From contig NZ_VJWA01000001.1 of the NCBI RefSeq assembly GCF_007097155.1, positions 1,025,501 to 1,089,500 of the forward strand: 64,000 bases of DNA. The letters run 5' to 3'. The first letter of the stretch is position 1; each line of letters opens with the position of its first letter. The position numbers and the translations under genes are program-made. A model generated the notes under the pieces. The model was not told where the DNA came from and did no database searches. It saw nothing but the letters and a program-made list of their open reading frames with translations. This document shows positions 26,133 through 34,721 of this stretch, piece after piece. The DNA comes from Glacieibacterium frigidum. Lineage in GTDB: Bacteria; Pseudomonadota; Alphaproteobacteria; Sphingomonadales; Sphingomonadaceae.

Positions 26133-26751
26133 CGCCCAGCGCCTCGACCACCGCGATGACCACGGCGGGATCGGCGCGGATGCGGAAGTCGGGCTCGACG
26201 AAGGCGTAGCGCACCGTGCCGTCGCCTGCGATGACGAAGGTCGCCGGGATCGGCAGCAGCCGCCCGGTGTCGCCGTAGATGTCGGCGAGGTCGAGGCCGG
26301 CGCCGCGATACGCATCGTGGACCGCCTCGCCGACGATGCTGGTCAGGCCCAGCGCGGTCGCGAGACCATGGTCGACGTCGCACAGCATCTCGGCACCGGG
26401 CGCGAGGCTGCAGCGTGTCGTCTCGGCGCGGCCGCCGATCTCGCTGCTGACCGCGATCAGCCGGCCGCCGACGGCCTCCAGCCGCGGGATGGCGGCGGCC
26501 CAGGCGGCGAGCTCGGCGCGGCAATAGGGGCACCAGCCGCCGCGGATGAAGTTGAGGACGATCGGCCCGGCGCCCAGCAGGTCGTCGAGCGCGACGTAGC
26601 GCCCCGACGAGTTGGGCAGCACGAAGGGCTCGAGCCGGTCGCCCAGTCGCGGCGCGCTGCTGCCGGTGCCGCGCGTGCGCAGCTCGGCAATGAAGCCGTC
26701 GTAGAGGCTCGCCCAGTCGGGCGCGGCGGCGGCAGGGGTCATCGTCATCAT
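26110..26751 (-). CDS. AhpC/TSA-like peroxiredoxin with CxxC site
   Basis: Thiol peroxidase of the thioredoxin fold. The 213-aa product from ATG 26751 (a second ATG follows immediately) contains the active-site motif GGWCPYCRAE with C74 and C77, then a DVDHGLATALGL stretch. The C-terminal block IPATFVIAGDGTVRYAFVEPDFR is also typical of this family. Upstream in-frame Met codons exist but precede a low-complexity Arg/Cys run not expected in this family, so the later start is preferred. Convergent with and overlapping the LysR gene by 23 bp. Confidence 0.88.
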   Translation of the reverse strand: MMTMTPAAAAPDWASLYDGFIAELRTRGTGSSAPRLGDRLEPFVLPNSSGRYVALDDLLGAGPIVLNFIRGGWCPYCRAELAAWAAAIPRLEAVGGRLIAVSSEIGGRAETTRCSLAPGAEMLCDVDHGLATALGLTSIVGEAVHDAYRGAGLDLADIYGDTGRLLPIPATFVIAGDGTVRYAFVEPDFRIRADPAVVIAVVEALGVTARPYS

Positions 26752-26903
26752 CGCCCGATAGTGCGGCCGGCGGGCGGGCGAGGGCAAGCACCCGCGCGCG
26801 CATCGGTTCCATGCCCGGCGGCAATGCTGCCGCGTGCCGTGCATCGAAAGCATAGCGCACCGGCATTTCACGCAGCCCTCCCCGACCGGCATTCAGGGTG
26901 ACA

Positions 26904-26942
26904 GGAACCCGGCGCCGTTTCCCCTGGCGGCGACCGGGTTCC
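26904..26942 (+). promoter_or_regulatory. Strong hairpin in the leader of the YHS-DoxX-DedA cluster
   Basis: Perfect 9-bp arms GGAACCCGG / CCGGGTTCC with a nested CGCCG / CGGCG stem separated by one unpaired base. It ends 8 bp before the GAAGGGA ribosome-binding site of the YHS gene. Could be an mRNA-stabilising or attenuating structure, or an operator. Confidence 0.45.
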
Positions 26943-26965
26943 ACCCAACCGAAGGGACGAACCCC

Positions 26966-27415
26966 ATGCGCCTCAAGACCCTCCTCCTGGCCGTCGCACT
27001 TGCCGTCGCGCCCGCCCCGGGCTTCGCCAAGATTGCGCCGGTCTATACCGGCACGTTCAGCAACGTCGCGGTCTCCGGATACGACCCGGTCGCCTATTTT
27101 ACCCAGAAGAAGCCGGTGAAGGGTTCGCCCAGGTTCAGCACCAGCTGGCAGGGTGCCGAATGGCACTTCGCCAATGCCGCCTACCTCGCGGCGTTCAAGG
27201 CGAACCCGACGAAGTACGCGCCGCAATACGGCGGCTACTGCGCCTGGGCGGTCAGCCAGGGCTACACCGCGTCGGGCGACCCGATGGTTTGGAAGGTCGT
27301 CAACGACCGGCTGTACCTCAACTACAACGCCGACATCGGCGCCAAATGGTCGAAGAACATCCCAGGCTTCATCGCCGCGGGCGACACCAACTGGCCCAAG
27401 CTGACCGCGAAGTAA
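26966..27415 (+). CDS. Exported YHS-domain protein
   Basis: The 149-aa product has a clear signal peptide (cleavage near APGFA, residue 22) followed by one YHS domain. YHS domains are short metal- or haem-associated folds. Recognisable pieces are GYDPVAYFTQKKPVKGSP, WHFANAAYLAAFKANPTKYAPQYGGYCAW and WSKNIPGFIAAGD. Function is unknown in general; related proteins occur widely as small periplasmic proteins. A GAAGGGA ribosome-binding site lies 8 bp before ATG 26966. First gene of a six-gene plus-strand run. Confidence 0.88.
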   Translation: MRLKTLLLAVALAVAPAPGFAKIAPVYTGTFSNVAVSGYDPVAYFTQKKPVKGSPRFSTSWQGAEWHFANAAYLAAFKANPTKYAPQYGGYCAWAVSQGYTASGDPMVWKVVNDRLYLNYNADIGAKWSKNIPGFIAAGDTNWPKLTAK

Positions 27416-27452
27416 GCGCGTCCCCCGACCCCTTTGAAGAGGAGTGACCGCG

Positions 27453-27929
27453 ATGGCCACGATCCGCAGATATCAGTTCGTTTTCATTCTCTACATCGCC
27501 TTCGTGTTCATCCAGTCGCTCTTCTTCAAGTTCACCAACTCGCCCGAGACCCAGTACATCTTCGGCACGCTCGACGTCTGGGCCGCCGGCCTGGGCTTCG
27601 GCGGGGTGTTCGCGCCGGGCGGCATCTTCTCGCAATATGTCATCGGCAGCTTCGAACTGATCGCCAGCGTCGCGCTGCTGCTCAGCCTGTTCCCGGCGCT
27701 GCGCCTGATCCGCCCCTATGCCGCGCTGCTTGCGCTCGGCGTCATCTCGGGAGCGATCTTCTTCCACCTGTTCACGCCGCTCGGCGTCGCGGTCCAGAAC
27801 ACCGACGGCACCAGCGACGGCGGCGAGCTCTTCGCCCTCGCCTGCGGGGTCTGGGTATCGGCAGCGTTCCTGGTGGCGCTCAACCGCGACCGGCTGCCGA
27901 TCGTCGGCCGCCGCGCCGCCGCCGCCTGA
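27453..27929 (+). CDS. DoxX-like small membrane protein
   Basis: The 158-aa product has four membrane helices and DoxX-style features (IAFVFIQSLFFKFTNSPETQ in the first helix, FFHLFTPLG in the third loop). DoxX/DoxD-like proteins are thiosulfate-quinone oxidoreductase subunits or uncharacterised membrane partners. The start is ATG 27453, 7-9 bp after a GAGGAG ribosome-binding site; an upstream in-frame GTG at 27444 is too close to that site. It is 37 bp after the YHS gene. Confidence 0.82.
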   Translation: MATIRRYQFVFILYIAFVFIQSLFFKFTNSPETQYIFGTLDVWAAGLGFGGVFAPGGIFSQYVIGSFELIASVALLLSLFPALRLIRPYAALLALGVISGAIFFHLFTPLGVAVQNTDGTSDGGELFALACGVWVSAAFLVALNRDRLPIVGRRAAAA

Positions 27930-27953
27930 CCCCCCGAGAACCGGAGACGCACG

Positions 27954-28526
27954 ATGGACAATTGGCTGATCGCGACCCTCGACAATGCGATGCTGTCGCC
28001 AGTGTTCCTGTTCGTCGCGCTGGTCGCTGCGACTTTCGTGCTGGAGGATGTCGCCACCGTCGCCGCCGGCATCCTGGCGGGGCGCATGTCGATTGATCCT
28101 TTCACTGCGGTCGCTGCGGTGATCGTCGGCACCATCGCCGGCGACCTCGCGCTCTATGCGGTCGGCCGCTGGCTCGGCACGTCGCGTCTCGCGACCCAGT
28201 TCCGCGCGCGCAGCGACGGTCGGCTCGAGGACCGGTTGCGCCGCCATGGCCTTATGGCCGTTGCCGTGGCGCGCTTCGTGCCGGGCACGCGCCTGCCGAT
28301 CTTCTTCGGCAGCGGGGTCGTGCGCACGCCACTCGCCAAGCTGACGCTGGTGATCGTCGGAACGACCTTGGTCTGGACGCCTGCGCTGTTCGTCGCGAGC
28401 AGCCAGGCGGGCGGCGCCCTCTTCACTAACCTGAACGCCGGCACGATCGCACTCGCTGCCGGTGTCCTTGCCGCAGTGATGCTCGCGCCCCGCCTGTTCG
28501 CGCGCCGCAGCGCCGCGCTCGCCTGA
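27954..28526 (+). CDS. DedA-family (SNARE-associated) membrane protein
   Basis: The 190-aa product belongs to the DedA/VTT group of membrane transporters, some of which flip undecaprenyl phosphate or lipids. It shows the amphipathic EDVATVAAGILAGR stretch, GTIAGDLALYAVGRWLG, and the conserved RFVPGTRLPIFFGSG loop. Membrane helices flank these. It lies 24 bp after the DoxX-like gene and 14 bp before the TPR gene. Confidence 0.9.
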   Translation: MDNWLIATLDNAMLSPVFLFVALVAATFVLEDVATVAAGILAGRMSIDPFTAVAAVIVGTIAGDLALYAVGRWLGTSRLATQFRARSDGRLEDRLRRHGLMAVAVARFVPGTRLPIFFGSGVVRTPLAKLTLVIVGTTLVWTPALFVASSQAGGALFTNLNAGTIALAAGVLAAVMLAPRLFARRSAALA

Positions 28527-28540
28527 ACCGGACCCCGACC

Positions 28541-29797
28541 ATGCTGCAACGCTCGAACGGCCTTGTCCTGACCACCGCCGATCCGCGTGACGCGGTCGCC
28601 GTCGACGCCGCGGAGGCGGCGCTGCTGCGCTACGGCAAGGACGTCGCATTGTACCTCGACAGCCCGGCCGCATCGGGTGACTGCGTTTACGGGCTGGCAC
28701 TCGCCGCGGCGTTCAACCTGATGGCGATGACCGCGCCTGCCGCGGCCCGCGCCCGGCCGCTGATCGCCGCCGCCGAGCGCCATGTGCGCGGTGCGACGCC
28801 CCACGAGCGCGCCTTCGTCGCGGCCGTCGCCGACTGGGGCCGCGGCGACCTGACCGCCGCCATTGCTCGTCACCGCCGCATCGCCGAGGCGTGGCCGACC
28901 GACCTGCTGTCGGCGAAGATTTTGCATTTCCACCAGATCAACACCGGCGACTTCGCCGGAATGCTGGCGTCGCTCGGCCCCATCGTCGCGGCGCAGCCGG
29001 GGCTGCATTATGTCCACGGCATGCGCGCCTTCGCGCTCGAACAATGCGGCGAAACTCGCGCCGCCGAGATCGCCGGCCGCCATGCCGCATCGCTGGGCAA
29101 CGATCCCTGGGCGCATCATGCCGTCGCGCATGTCCTCGATACCGAGGGCCGGGCGCGCGAGGGGCGCGACTGGATTGCAGCAACCAGCGCCGGGTGGGAG
29201 GGCTGCTCGTCGTTCATGCTGACCCACAATTGGTGGCATGCGGCGCTGTTCGAGATCACCCTCGGCGATCATGACGCCGCGCTCGACATCTTCGACACGC
29301 GCGTTTGGGGCGTGCGGCGCGACTGCTGCCAGGATCAGGTCAACGCCGTGTCGCTGCTGGCGCGGCTTGAGCTCGTCGGGCTCGACGTCGGCGACCGCTG
29401 GCACGACCTTGCGCCCCATCTAGCGGCGCGCATCGACGACCGCGCCAATCCGTTCGTCGACCTGCATTATGCCTATGGCCTGGCGCGGGCCGGGGCAGAC
29501 GAACCGCTAGGTGCGCTGTTCGCCGATCTCGCCATCAGGGCGGAGCTGCGACGGCCGCTCGATATCGCGGCGGCTACCGCGGCGCGGGCGATGACCGCGC
29601 ACGCGCGACGGCGCTATGACGAGGCGGCGGAGGCCTTCGCGACACTCGGCCCCACGATCGGGCTGGGCGGCAGCCACACGCAGCGCCAGCTGATCGACCT
29701 CTGCGCCGTCGATGCCCGCGCACGCCGCACCGACAGCGGCCGCGTCATTCATGGCGGCTGGTCGCGCCCTTACCGGCCCACCGCATGCGCCGCCTGA
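28541..29797 (+). CDS. Tetratricopeptide protein, TTC38-like
   Basis: The 418-aa cytoplasmic product is built of alpha-helical repeats rich in Ala, Trp and His. The pieces HDxAxHAVAHVLDTEGR-like (AHHAVAHVLDTEGRAREG) and HNWWHAALFEI match the uncharacterised TTC38 family found in bacteria and animals. No signal peptide or membrane segment. Role unknown; TPR proteins usually mediate protein contacts. No strong ribosome-binding site precedes the ATG, which fits translation coupling to the DedA gene 14 bp upstream. Confidence 0.8.
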   Translation: MLQRSNGLVLTTADPRDAVAVDAAEAALLRYGKDVALYLDSPAASGDCVYGLALAAAFNLMAMTAPAAARARPLIAAAERHVRGATPHERAFVAAVADWGRGDLTAAIARHRRIAEAWPTDLLSAKILHFHQINTGDFAGMLASLGPIVAAQPGLHYVHGMRAFALEQCGETRAAEIAGRHAASLGNDPWAHHAVAHVLDTEGRAREGRDWIAATSAGWEGCSSFMLTHNWWHAALFEITLGDHDAALDIFDTRVWGVRRDCCQDQVNAVSLLARLELVGLDVGDRWHDLAPHLAARIDDRANPFVDLHYAYGLARAGADEPLGALFADLAIRAELRRPLDIAAATAARAMTAHARRRYDEAAEAFATLGPTIGLGGSHTQRQLIDLCAVDARARRTDSGRVIHGGWSRPYRPTACAA

Positions 29798-29846
29798 TCA
29801 TGGGCACACGACCCGCCTACAGGATGCTCGCCAGGGAGGCCGCGCC

Positions 29847-30947
29847 ATGCTGATCGCCGAGCCCAATCGCGGCATGCCGCCGCTCGCGCCCGCGCCGGCG
29901 CTGTCGTTCTTCGAATTCTGGCCGGCGAAGCTCTTCTATCTCCCCGTCTGGGTCTGGGTGCTGTGGCTGTCGCTGCGCCATGGCGGGCTGCGCTTGCCGC
30001 TCGTCGCCAATCCGCTGTTTCCGGCGGGCGGGCTGTTCGGTGAGGTCAAGTCCGACATCCTCGATCAAATTGGGGGATCGGCGCGGCGCTGGGTGGCGCG
30101 CTACGTGAAGATCGCGCGCGGCGACGGGTTGAGCGACACGGTGGCGGAGAAGGCGATCGCGGCCGCGCGTGCCGACGGCCTCGACTTCCCGCTCGTCGCG
30201 AAGCCCGAGCTCGGCTGCCGCGGCGCGGGCGTCCGCCCGGTGCATAGTGCCGCCGACCTCGCCGCCTATGTCGCGGGCTTTCCGCACGGCGAGAGCTTCC
30301 TGCTCCAGCAGCTGATCGACGTCGAGGGCGAGGCGGGCGTGTTCTACGTGCGCGAACCCGGCGCAGAGCGCGGCGAGATCATCTCGCTGACCCTCAAGTA
30401 TTTCCCGTATGTCATCGGCGACGGCCGCCGCACGCTGGCGAAGCTGATCCGCGCCGATCCGCGCGCCGGTCGGCTGGCGCACCTCTATCTGCCGCGCCAC
30501 ACCGCGCGGCTGGGCCAGGTGCTGGGCGACGGCGAGACCTTCCGGCTGGCGTTCGCGGGCAGTCACAGCCGCGGCGCGATCTTCCGCGACGGCACACCGC
30601 TCGTCACCGAGGCGATGCGCGCGCGCTTCGACGCGATCGCGCGCGAGGTGCCCGAATTCTGGTTCGGCCGCTTCGACGTGCGCTTCGCCAACTTCGCCGA
30701 CCTGCAGCGAGGGCAGGGCTTCACCATCCTCGAATGCAACGGCGCCGGCTCGGAATCGACCCACGTCTGGGACAGCCGCACGACGTTGTTCAGTGCCTAT
30801 GCGGCGCTGTTCCGACAGTATGCATTGCTGTGGCGCATCGGCGCCGCGAACCGCAGGCGCGGCTTCCGGCCCGAAGGCTGGGGTGCCTTCCTGGCGCGCC
30901 GCCGCCGCGAGCTCGACGCGACGCCCGCTTATCCGATGACCGCGTGA
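29847..30947 (+). CDS. Membrane-anchored ATP-grasp ligase
   Basis: ATP-dependent carboxylate-amine/thiol ligase of unknown product. The 366-aa protein starts with FFEFWPAKLFYLPVWVWVLW, an amphipathic to hydrophobic N-terminus that should hold it at the membrane. An ATP-grasp fold follows. PLVAKPELGCRGAGV and ESFLLQQLIDV mark the ATP site. FGRFDVRF and ILECNGAGSE are the metal- and ATP-binding acidic segments seen in D-Ala-D-Ala-ligase-like enzymes. A clear AGGGAGG ribosome-binding site precedes ATG 29847. Its stop overlaps the GTG start of the serine hydrolase. Confidence 0.85.
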   Translation: MLIAEPNRGMPPLAPAPALSFFEFWPAKLFYLPVWVWVLWLSLRHGGLRLPLVANPLFPAGGLFGEVKSDILDQIGGSARRWVARYVKIARGDGLSDTVAEKAIAAARADGLDFPLVAKPELGCRGAGVRPVHSAADLAAYVAGFPHGESFLLQQLIDVEGEAGVFYVREPGAERGEIISLTLKYFPYVIGDGRRTLAKLIRADPRAGRLAHLYLPRHTARLGQVLGDGETFRLAFAGSHSRGAIFRDGTPLVTEAMRARFDAIAREVPEFWFGRFDVRFANFADLQRGQGFTILECNGAGSESTHVWDSRTTLFSAYAALFRQYALLWRIGAANRRRGFRPEGWGAFLARRRRELDATPAYPMTA

Positions 30948-32002
30948 CGCGCCCCGCGGGCATGACGGCCGCCAACTGGCGGGCTCATCCGTACGCGCCC
31001 TGGGCGTTCCGCAACGTCGCGGCGTTCCTGCCGGTGGCGACGGTGCCCGCCGGGCGCGCCACGCCGCTGCCGGATGGGCGGCCGCTGGACGGCGTCGACC
31101 TCGCCGGCACGCATGTGGACGGCCTGATCGTCGTGCACCGCGGCGCGGTGGTGCAAGAGACCTATGCCGAAGGAATGACGGCGGCGACGCGGCACCTGTG
31201 CTTCTCGGTCACCAAATCGCTCGTCGGGCTGCTCGCCGAGCTGCTAATCGCCGACGGCGCGATAGACCCCGCCGCGACGGCGGACACGCTGGTCCCCGAG
31301 CTGGCGGGCACGGCGTTCGGCGGCGCGACGCTGCGCGCCCTGCTCGACATGGTCGATGGCGTGCCGTTCGACGAGACCTATGCCGACGACAGCGCGCAGA
31401 TCCACCATTACTCGAAGCATTTTTGGGGCGACGGCGAGGGCGGCGTGCTCGCTGCCCTGCAGGCGCTTCCGAGTGCCGCTCCGGGCGCGGGCTTCGCCTA
31501 TCGCACCGCGGTCAGCGACGTCGTCGGGCTGATGCTCGAACGATCGACCAACCAGCCGCTCGAGGTACTGGTCGCGCGCCACATCTGGGGCCCGGCGGGC
31601 GCGGCCGACGACGCGCACTGGGTCCGTGACACCGGCGGGCGGGTGATCGCGTCGGCGGGCTTCGCGTGCACGCTGCGCGACCTCGCGCGCGTCGGGGTCT
31701 GGTTGCTGGGCCTCGGCGGACCTGCCGCTGCGTCGATCGCACGCGGCGGCGACCGCGCCGCCTTCGCCGCGTCGGGGCAGTGCACGCGGCCGGGCTATTC
31801 GTACCGCAGCCATTGGTGGATCGACCATGCGGCAGGTGCGTGGAACGCGCTCGGCGTGTTTGGCCAGCGGCTGCATGTCGTGCCCGATGCCGACCTCGTC
31901 ATCGCGCGCTTCGGCTCGCACCCGGTGGCGAGCAACGTCGGCACCGACGCCCTCCACGCCCGCGCCTTCGCCGCTGTCCGCGCTGCCCTAGAAGCGCAAT
32001 GA
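30944..32002 (+). CDS. Beta-lactamase-fold serine hydrolase
   Basis: Serine hydrolase of the class C beta-lactamase / 6-aminohexanoate-dimer hydrolase group, likely an amidase or esterase. The 352-aa product from GTG 30944 (an alternative ATG lies at 30962) has the nucleophile motif SVTK (S88, K91) and the Tyr motif region FAYRTAVSDVVG. No signal peptide is visible, so it may act in the cytoplasm. Translationally coupled (GTGA) to the ATP-grasp gene, suggesting a make-and-break pair acting on related amides; that is inference. Overlaps the convergent barrel gene by 15 bp. Confidence 0.88.
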   Translation: MTRPAGMTAANWRAHPYAPWAFRNVAAFLPVATVPAGRATPLPDGRPLDGVDLAGTHVDGLIVVHRGAVVQETYAEGMTAATRHLCFSVTKSLVGLLAELLIADGAIDPAATADTLVPELAGTAFGGATLRALLDMVDGVPFDETYADDSAQIHHYSKHFWGDGEGGVLAALQALPSAAPGAGFAYRTAVSDVVGLMLERSTNQPLEVLVARHIWGPAGAADDAHWVRDTGGRVIASAGFACTLRDLARVGVWLLGLGGPAAASIARGGDRAAFAASGQCTRPGYSYRSHWWIDHAAGAWNALGVFGQRLHVVPDADLVIARFGSHPVASNVGTDALHARAFAAVRAALEAQ

Positions 32003-32785
32003 TACCCCGACGAAGGGCGCGAAGCGGTCGGCGTCGCCGCTGACGCCGACCTGGACGCCGGTGTCGAACTGCAGGTCGTCGCGCGCCTGCCAGGTGATGC
32101 CGGTGTTGAGGCTGGTCGATGCCTGCCCGTCGCCGATCTCGGCTGCGGCCTCGAAATAGCTGCCGACCGTGTCGCTCCAGTCGACCGACAGCGAGGCGGT
32201 GGCGATGCCGAAGGCGCGGTAGCCGCGGTCTGCATCGGGCCGCCGTGCCACGACGCCGCCGTTGAGGCCGAGGCCCAGTCCGCCGCCGAAATCGAGCGCC
32301 AGCGGCACCAGCACGCCATATTCGACATCGTCGGGGCCGACGCCGCTGCCGGGGTCGAGCGGGATGCTGACGAAGGGCAGCAGCGCCAGCGCAGTCGGCC
32401 CGCCGTCGTCTCCCCAAAGGTTCAGCTTGGGCCGCAACTCGATTGCGCCGACGCCCTGCCGGCGCGGCCCCGTGCCGGGATCGAAGATGCCGTACGGTGC
32501 GATGCCGACATCGATCTCGAGCGCCGAAGTCACGCCGAAGCGGACGTTGGTCGTCGCGAACTCGTACGACCTCGGGCGGGCGCCATCCTCGCGCTTGCCC
32601 AGCGCATAGCCGAACAAGGTCGTCTCAACCTGGAAATGCCCGGGCTCGACGGTGAACGGGCTCTCGGTCGTGTCGGGACGGTCGGTGGTGAAGTCGCGCC
32701 GCGCCGGCTCGGCGGCAAAAAGCGGGGCGGCGCCGATCAGCGCCGCCCCCAGCAGGGCAATGACAGGGCGGGGGTTCGGTGCCAT
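31988..32785 (-). CDS. Outer-membrane beta-barrel protein, MetA-pathway-transporter-like
   Basis: The 265-aa product has a signal peptide ending near LFAAEPA, then a series of amphipathic strands rich in Gly and aromatic residues and a terminal Phe (FVGVSLRF), as expected for an outer-membrane barrel. The DRPDTTESPFTVEPGHFQVET start is typical of the family annotated as phenol MetA-pathway-degradation transporters. ATG 32785 is preferred; a GTG lies 9 bp upstream. It is 14 bp downstream of the unknown secreted gene and probably in its operon. Confidence 0.82.
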   Translation of the reverse strand: MAPNPRPVIALLGAALIGAAPLFAAEPARRDFTTDRPDTTESPFTVEPGHFQVETTLFGYALGKREDGARPRSYEFATTNVRFGVTSALEIDVGIAPYGIFDPGTGPRRQGVGAIELRPKLNLWGDDGGPTALALLPFVSIPLDPGSGVGPDDVEYGVLVPLALDFGGGLGLGLNGGVVARRPDADRGYRAFGIATASLSVDWSDTVGSYFEAAAEIGDGQASTSLNTGITWQARDDLQFDTGVQVGVSGDADRFAPFVGVSLRF

Positions 32786-32799
32786 GTCTGCCACTTAGC

Positions 32800-34011
32800 C
32801 TAGTTGATGCGGTAGACCACCGGGCAGTTGACGACGAAGCCGACAGCCCGGAACGCCCCGCCGTCGAGGCTCTTCAGGAAGCCTCGCGTCGCCATCTCGG
32901 CCGCCTGCAGTGCGCTCGTCATGCGGTAGCGATAGCCTTTCTGGATCGCCTCGTCGGTCCACACCGCCGGGAACAGCCGCCACATCGGCGAATAGTCGAG
33001 GTTGATCGTCGGGATGCCGCCCAGGATGTTGAGCGGCCCGCGCCCGTCGGTCAGCGCGCTGACCAGCCCCTGGCGGTGCGGGTTGTCGAGGCCGACGGGC
33101 CCGTTGACGACGACGACGATACGCTCCGCCGATTCACCCGGCGACGCATCCTCCAGCGCGAAGGGCAGGTCCTGCAGCGCCGGCGCATAGGTCGCATTCT
33201 CGAGGGCGGCGACGAGCGGGTTGTTCGCCTCGGTCGACAGATACTGGATCGGCTTGTCGAAGGTGAAGCCGAGCGTCAGGCTGAGCGTGACCGTCTCGTC
33301 GCGCGGGCAGATCGCGACGACCTTGTCGTGCACCTTGGCCTTGTCGACGTTGCCGTCGCACATCGCGTTCAGTTCGGCTTCCGACGCCTGCGAGACGACG
33401 GGGGCGTTGAGGATCACCGACTTGGCCGAGTTCTCGACGTACACCATCGGCGAATAGGTCGCGTCGCCGACGCTGCCGGGCTGGAAGCTCTTGGGCGGGA
33501 AGGGCGCCTCGGGCGGGCCGGGCACCACCGACAGCACCGGCTTGAAGTCGACCGATCCGGTCGCGAACAGGAAGACGCCGTCCTTGCCGATCGTCGCCTT
33601 GCGCGCGCCGTTGCCGGTCAGGCCATACGCCATCTTGGGCGAGTAGTTGACGCCGTGGAGGTTCGACAGGTTCTCGTCGGTGGTGTCGGTGATGATGAAC
33701 CACACCGGCGTGCCGTTCTTCAGCCTGCCCTTGCGCAGCGGCACCGTCGCGGTGCCCTTTTCCAGGTCGATGTGCGCCGACTTCATCATCACCACCGGCC
33801 CGAGGAACTCGGGCTTGATTTCCGACGGCGACGGCTGCGCGACGATCGTGCGCAGGTCGGGATAGATCGACCCCGGCGCCTGGCGGATCTCGTCGAGCGG
33901 CTTGCCCTCCTTGCCGCGCACGACGACCTCGGCGGAGGCCGACGCGGCGCAGGCGACGATCGCCGCGGTTCCGGCAAGATGGATCGACCTGGTCAGACTG
34001 TTTCTCGGCAT
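32800..34011 (-). CDS. Exported protein of unknown function
   Basis: The 403-aa product has a signal peptide to about residue 27 (ACAASASA) and a soluble periplasmic body. I do not recognise the family. Visible features are a long N-terminal beta-rich region (GPVVMMKSAHIDLEKGTATV, TPVWFIITDTTDEN), two cysteines near CDGNVDKAKVHDKVVAICP that could form a disulfide, and a C-terminal cysteine (VVNCPVVYR). The region GINPRRDE-like (ICPRDETVTLSLTLGF) carries alternate hydrophobics. It is co-oriented with, and 14 bp before, the outer-membrane barrel gene, so it may be a partner of a transport or surface system. Confidence 0.8.
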   Translation of the reverse strand: MPRNSLTRSIHLAGTAAIVACAASASAEVVVRGKEGKPLDEIRQAPGSIYPDLRTIVAQPSPSEIKPEFLGPVVMMKSAHIDLEKGTATVPLRKGRLKNGTPVWFIITDTTDENLSNLHGVNYSPKMAYGLTGNGARKATIGKDGVFLFATGSVDFKPVLSVVPGPPEAPFPPKSFQPGSVGDATYSPMVYVENSAKSVILNAPVVSQASEAELNAMCDGNVDKAKVHDKVVAICPRDETVTLSLTLGFTFDKPIQYLSTEANNPLVAALENATYAPALQDLPFALEDASPGESAERIVVVVNGPVGLDNPHRQGLVSALTDGRGPLNILGGIPTINLDYSPMWRLFPAVWTDEAIQKGYRYRMTSALQAAEMATRGFLKSLDGGAFRAVGFVVNCPVVYRIN

Positions 34012-34253
34012 GGCTTGCTCCCGCTCCTTGGACCCCGATGGCGCGGTCGATGCCGGGAGGGCCCGGTCGGCGCGCTGGTGCAGAGGACCAGAAGCCGTGC
34101 GCGCTGGCTTTCATGTCGCAGCGCTTTTTGCGCGCGCTTGCGGCGGCGTCGGAGCCCGCCCGTCGTGCGCCGCCGGGCTGGCGCAGCGCCCGCAATAATC
34201 CGATAGCGTGGCCTGTGGCTCGGCCGTATCGTGCCGCATCGGGAGCCGTGCCA
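34012..34253. other. Divergent intergenic region without a gene
   Basis: A 242-bp divergent spacer between the exported-protein gene and the small plus-strand gene. It must carry both promoters, but I could not pick a convincing -35/-10 pair. A GGGAG ribosome-binding site near 34241 serves the plus-strand gene. Confidence 0.6.
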
Positions 34254-34613
34254 ATGCCGTGGAATGACCTGCCCGCATGGTACGCCCGGGTGCACGACAC
34301 GCCCCGCGACGCCGGACCGACCCTGACCATGGTGACGCTGCGCACCGTCGCGGGCGTCACGGCGGCGGACGTTGACTGGCACCGCGACACCGAGTTCGGC
34401 ACCTTGGTGGACTGGGCCAAGGCCGGCTTTTTCGTGCTCGGCTTCACCGCGGTCGACCGCGCCGAGCTCACCCTGTTCTGCGCGCTCGAACCGGACGAGA
34501 TCACCGCCCGCGTGGCGCAGCTGCCGCTGGTCGCCGCGGGCCTCGCTCACGCCGACATCCGCGCGGTGTCGAGCCTGCGCCTGACCCGGCCGCTGGAACT
34601 GGCGCGGGGCTGA
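34254..34613 (+). CDS. Small protein, possible dimeric alpha-beta barrel
   Basis: The 119-aa product, with a GGGAG ribosome-binding site 8 bp before ATG 34254, has no signal peptide. It contains LTMVTLRTV, AGFFVLGFTAVDRAELTLFCALEPDE and ADIRAVSSLRL, a pattern of alternating strand and helix resembling YCII or muconolactone-isomerase-like alpha-beta barrels. No catalytic residue stands out. The upstream open frame lacks a ribosome-binding site and reads as biased Arg/Ala sequence. Followed 108 bp later by an AraC regulator gene. Confidence 0.65.
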   Translation: MPWNDLPAWYARVHDTPRDAGPTLTMVTLRTVAGVTAADVDWHRDTEFGTLVDWAKAGFFVLGFTAVDRAELTLFCALEPDEITARVAQLPLVAAGLAHADIRAVSSLRLTRPLELARG

Positions 34614-34721
34614 CGCCGCCGGCTTGCCGGATATTGCCGTTTTATCGGCGTAACGGTCTCTGCCCATCTCGGAAGGGTGCCGCTGCGATGCTAGCTATGG
34701 GGTCGTAAGCGGAGACCCCCG

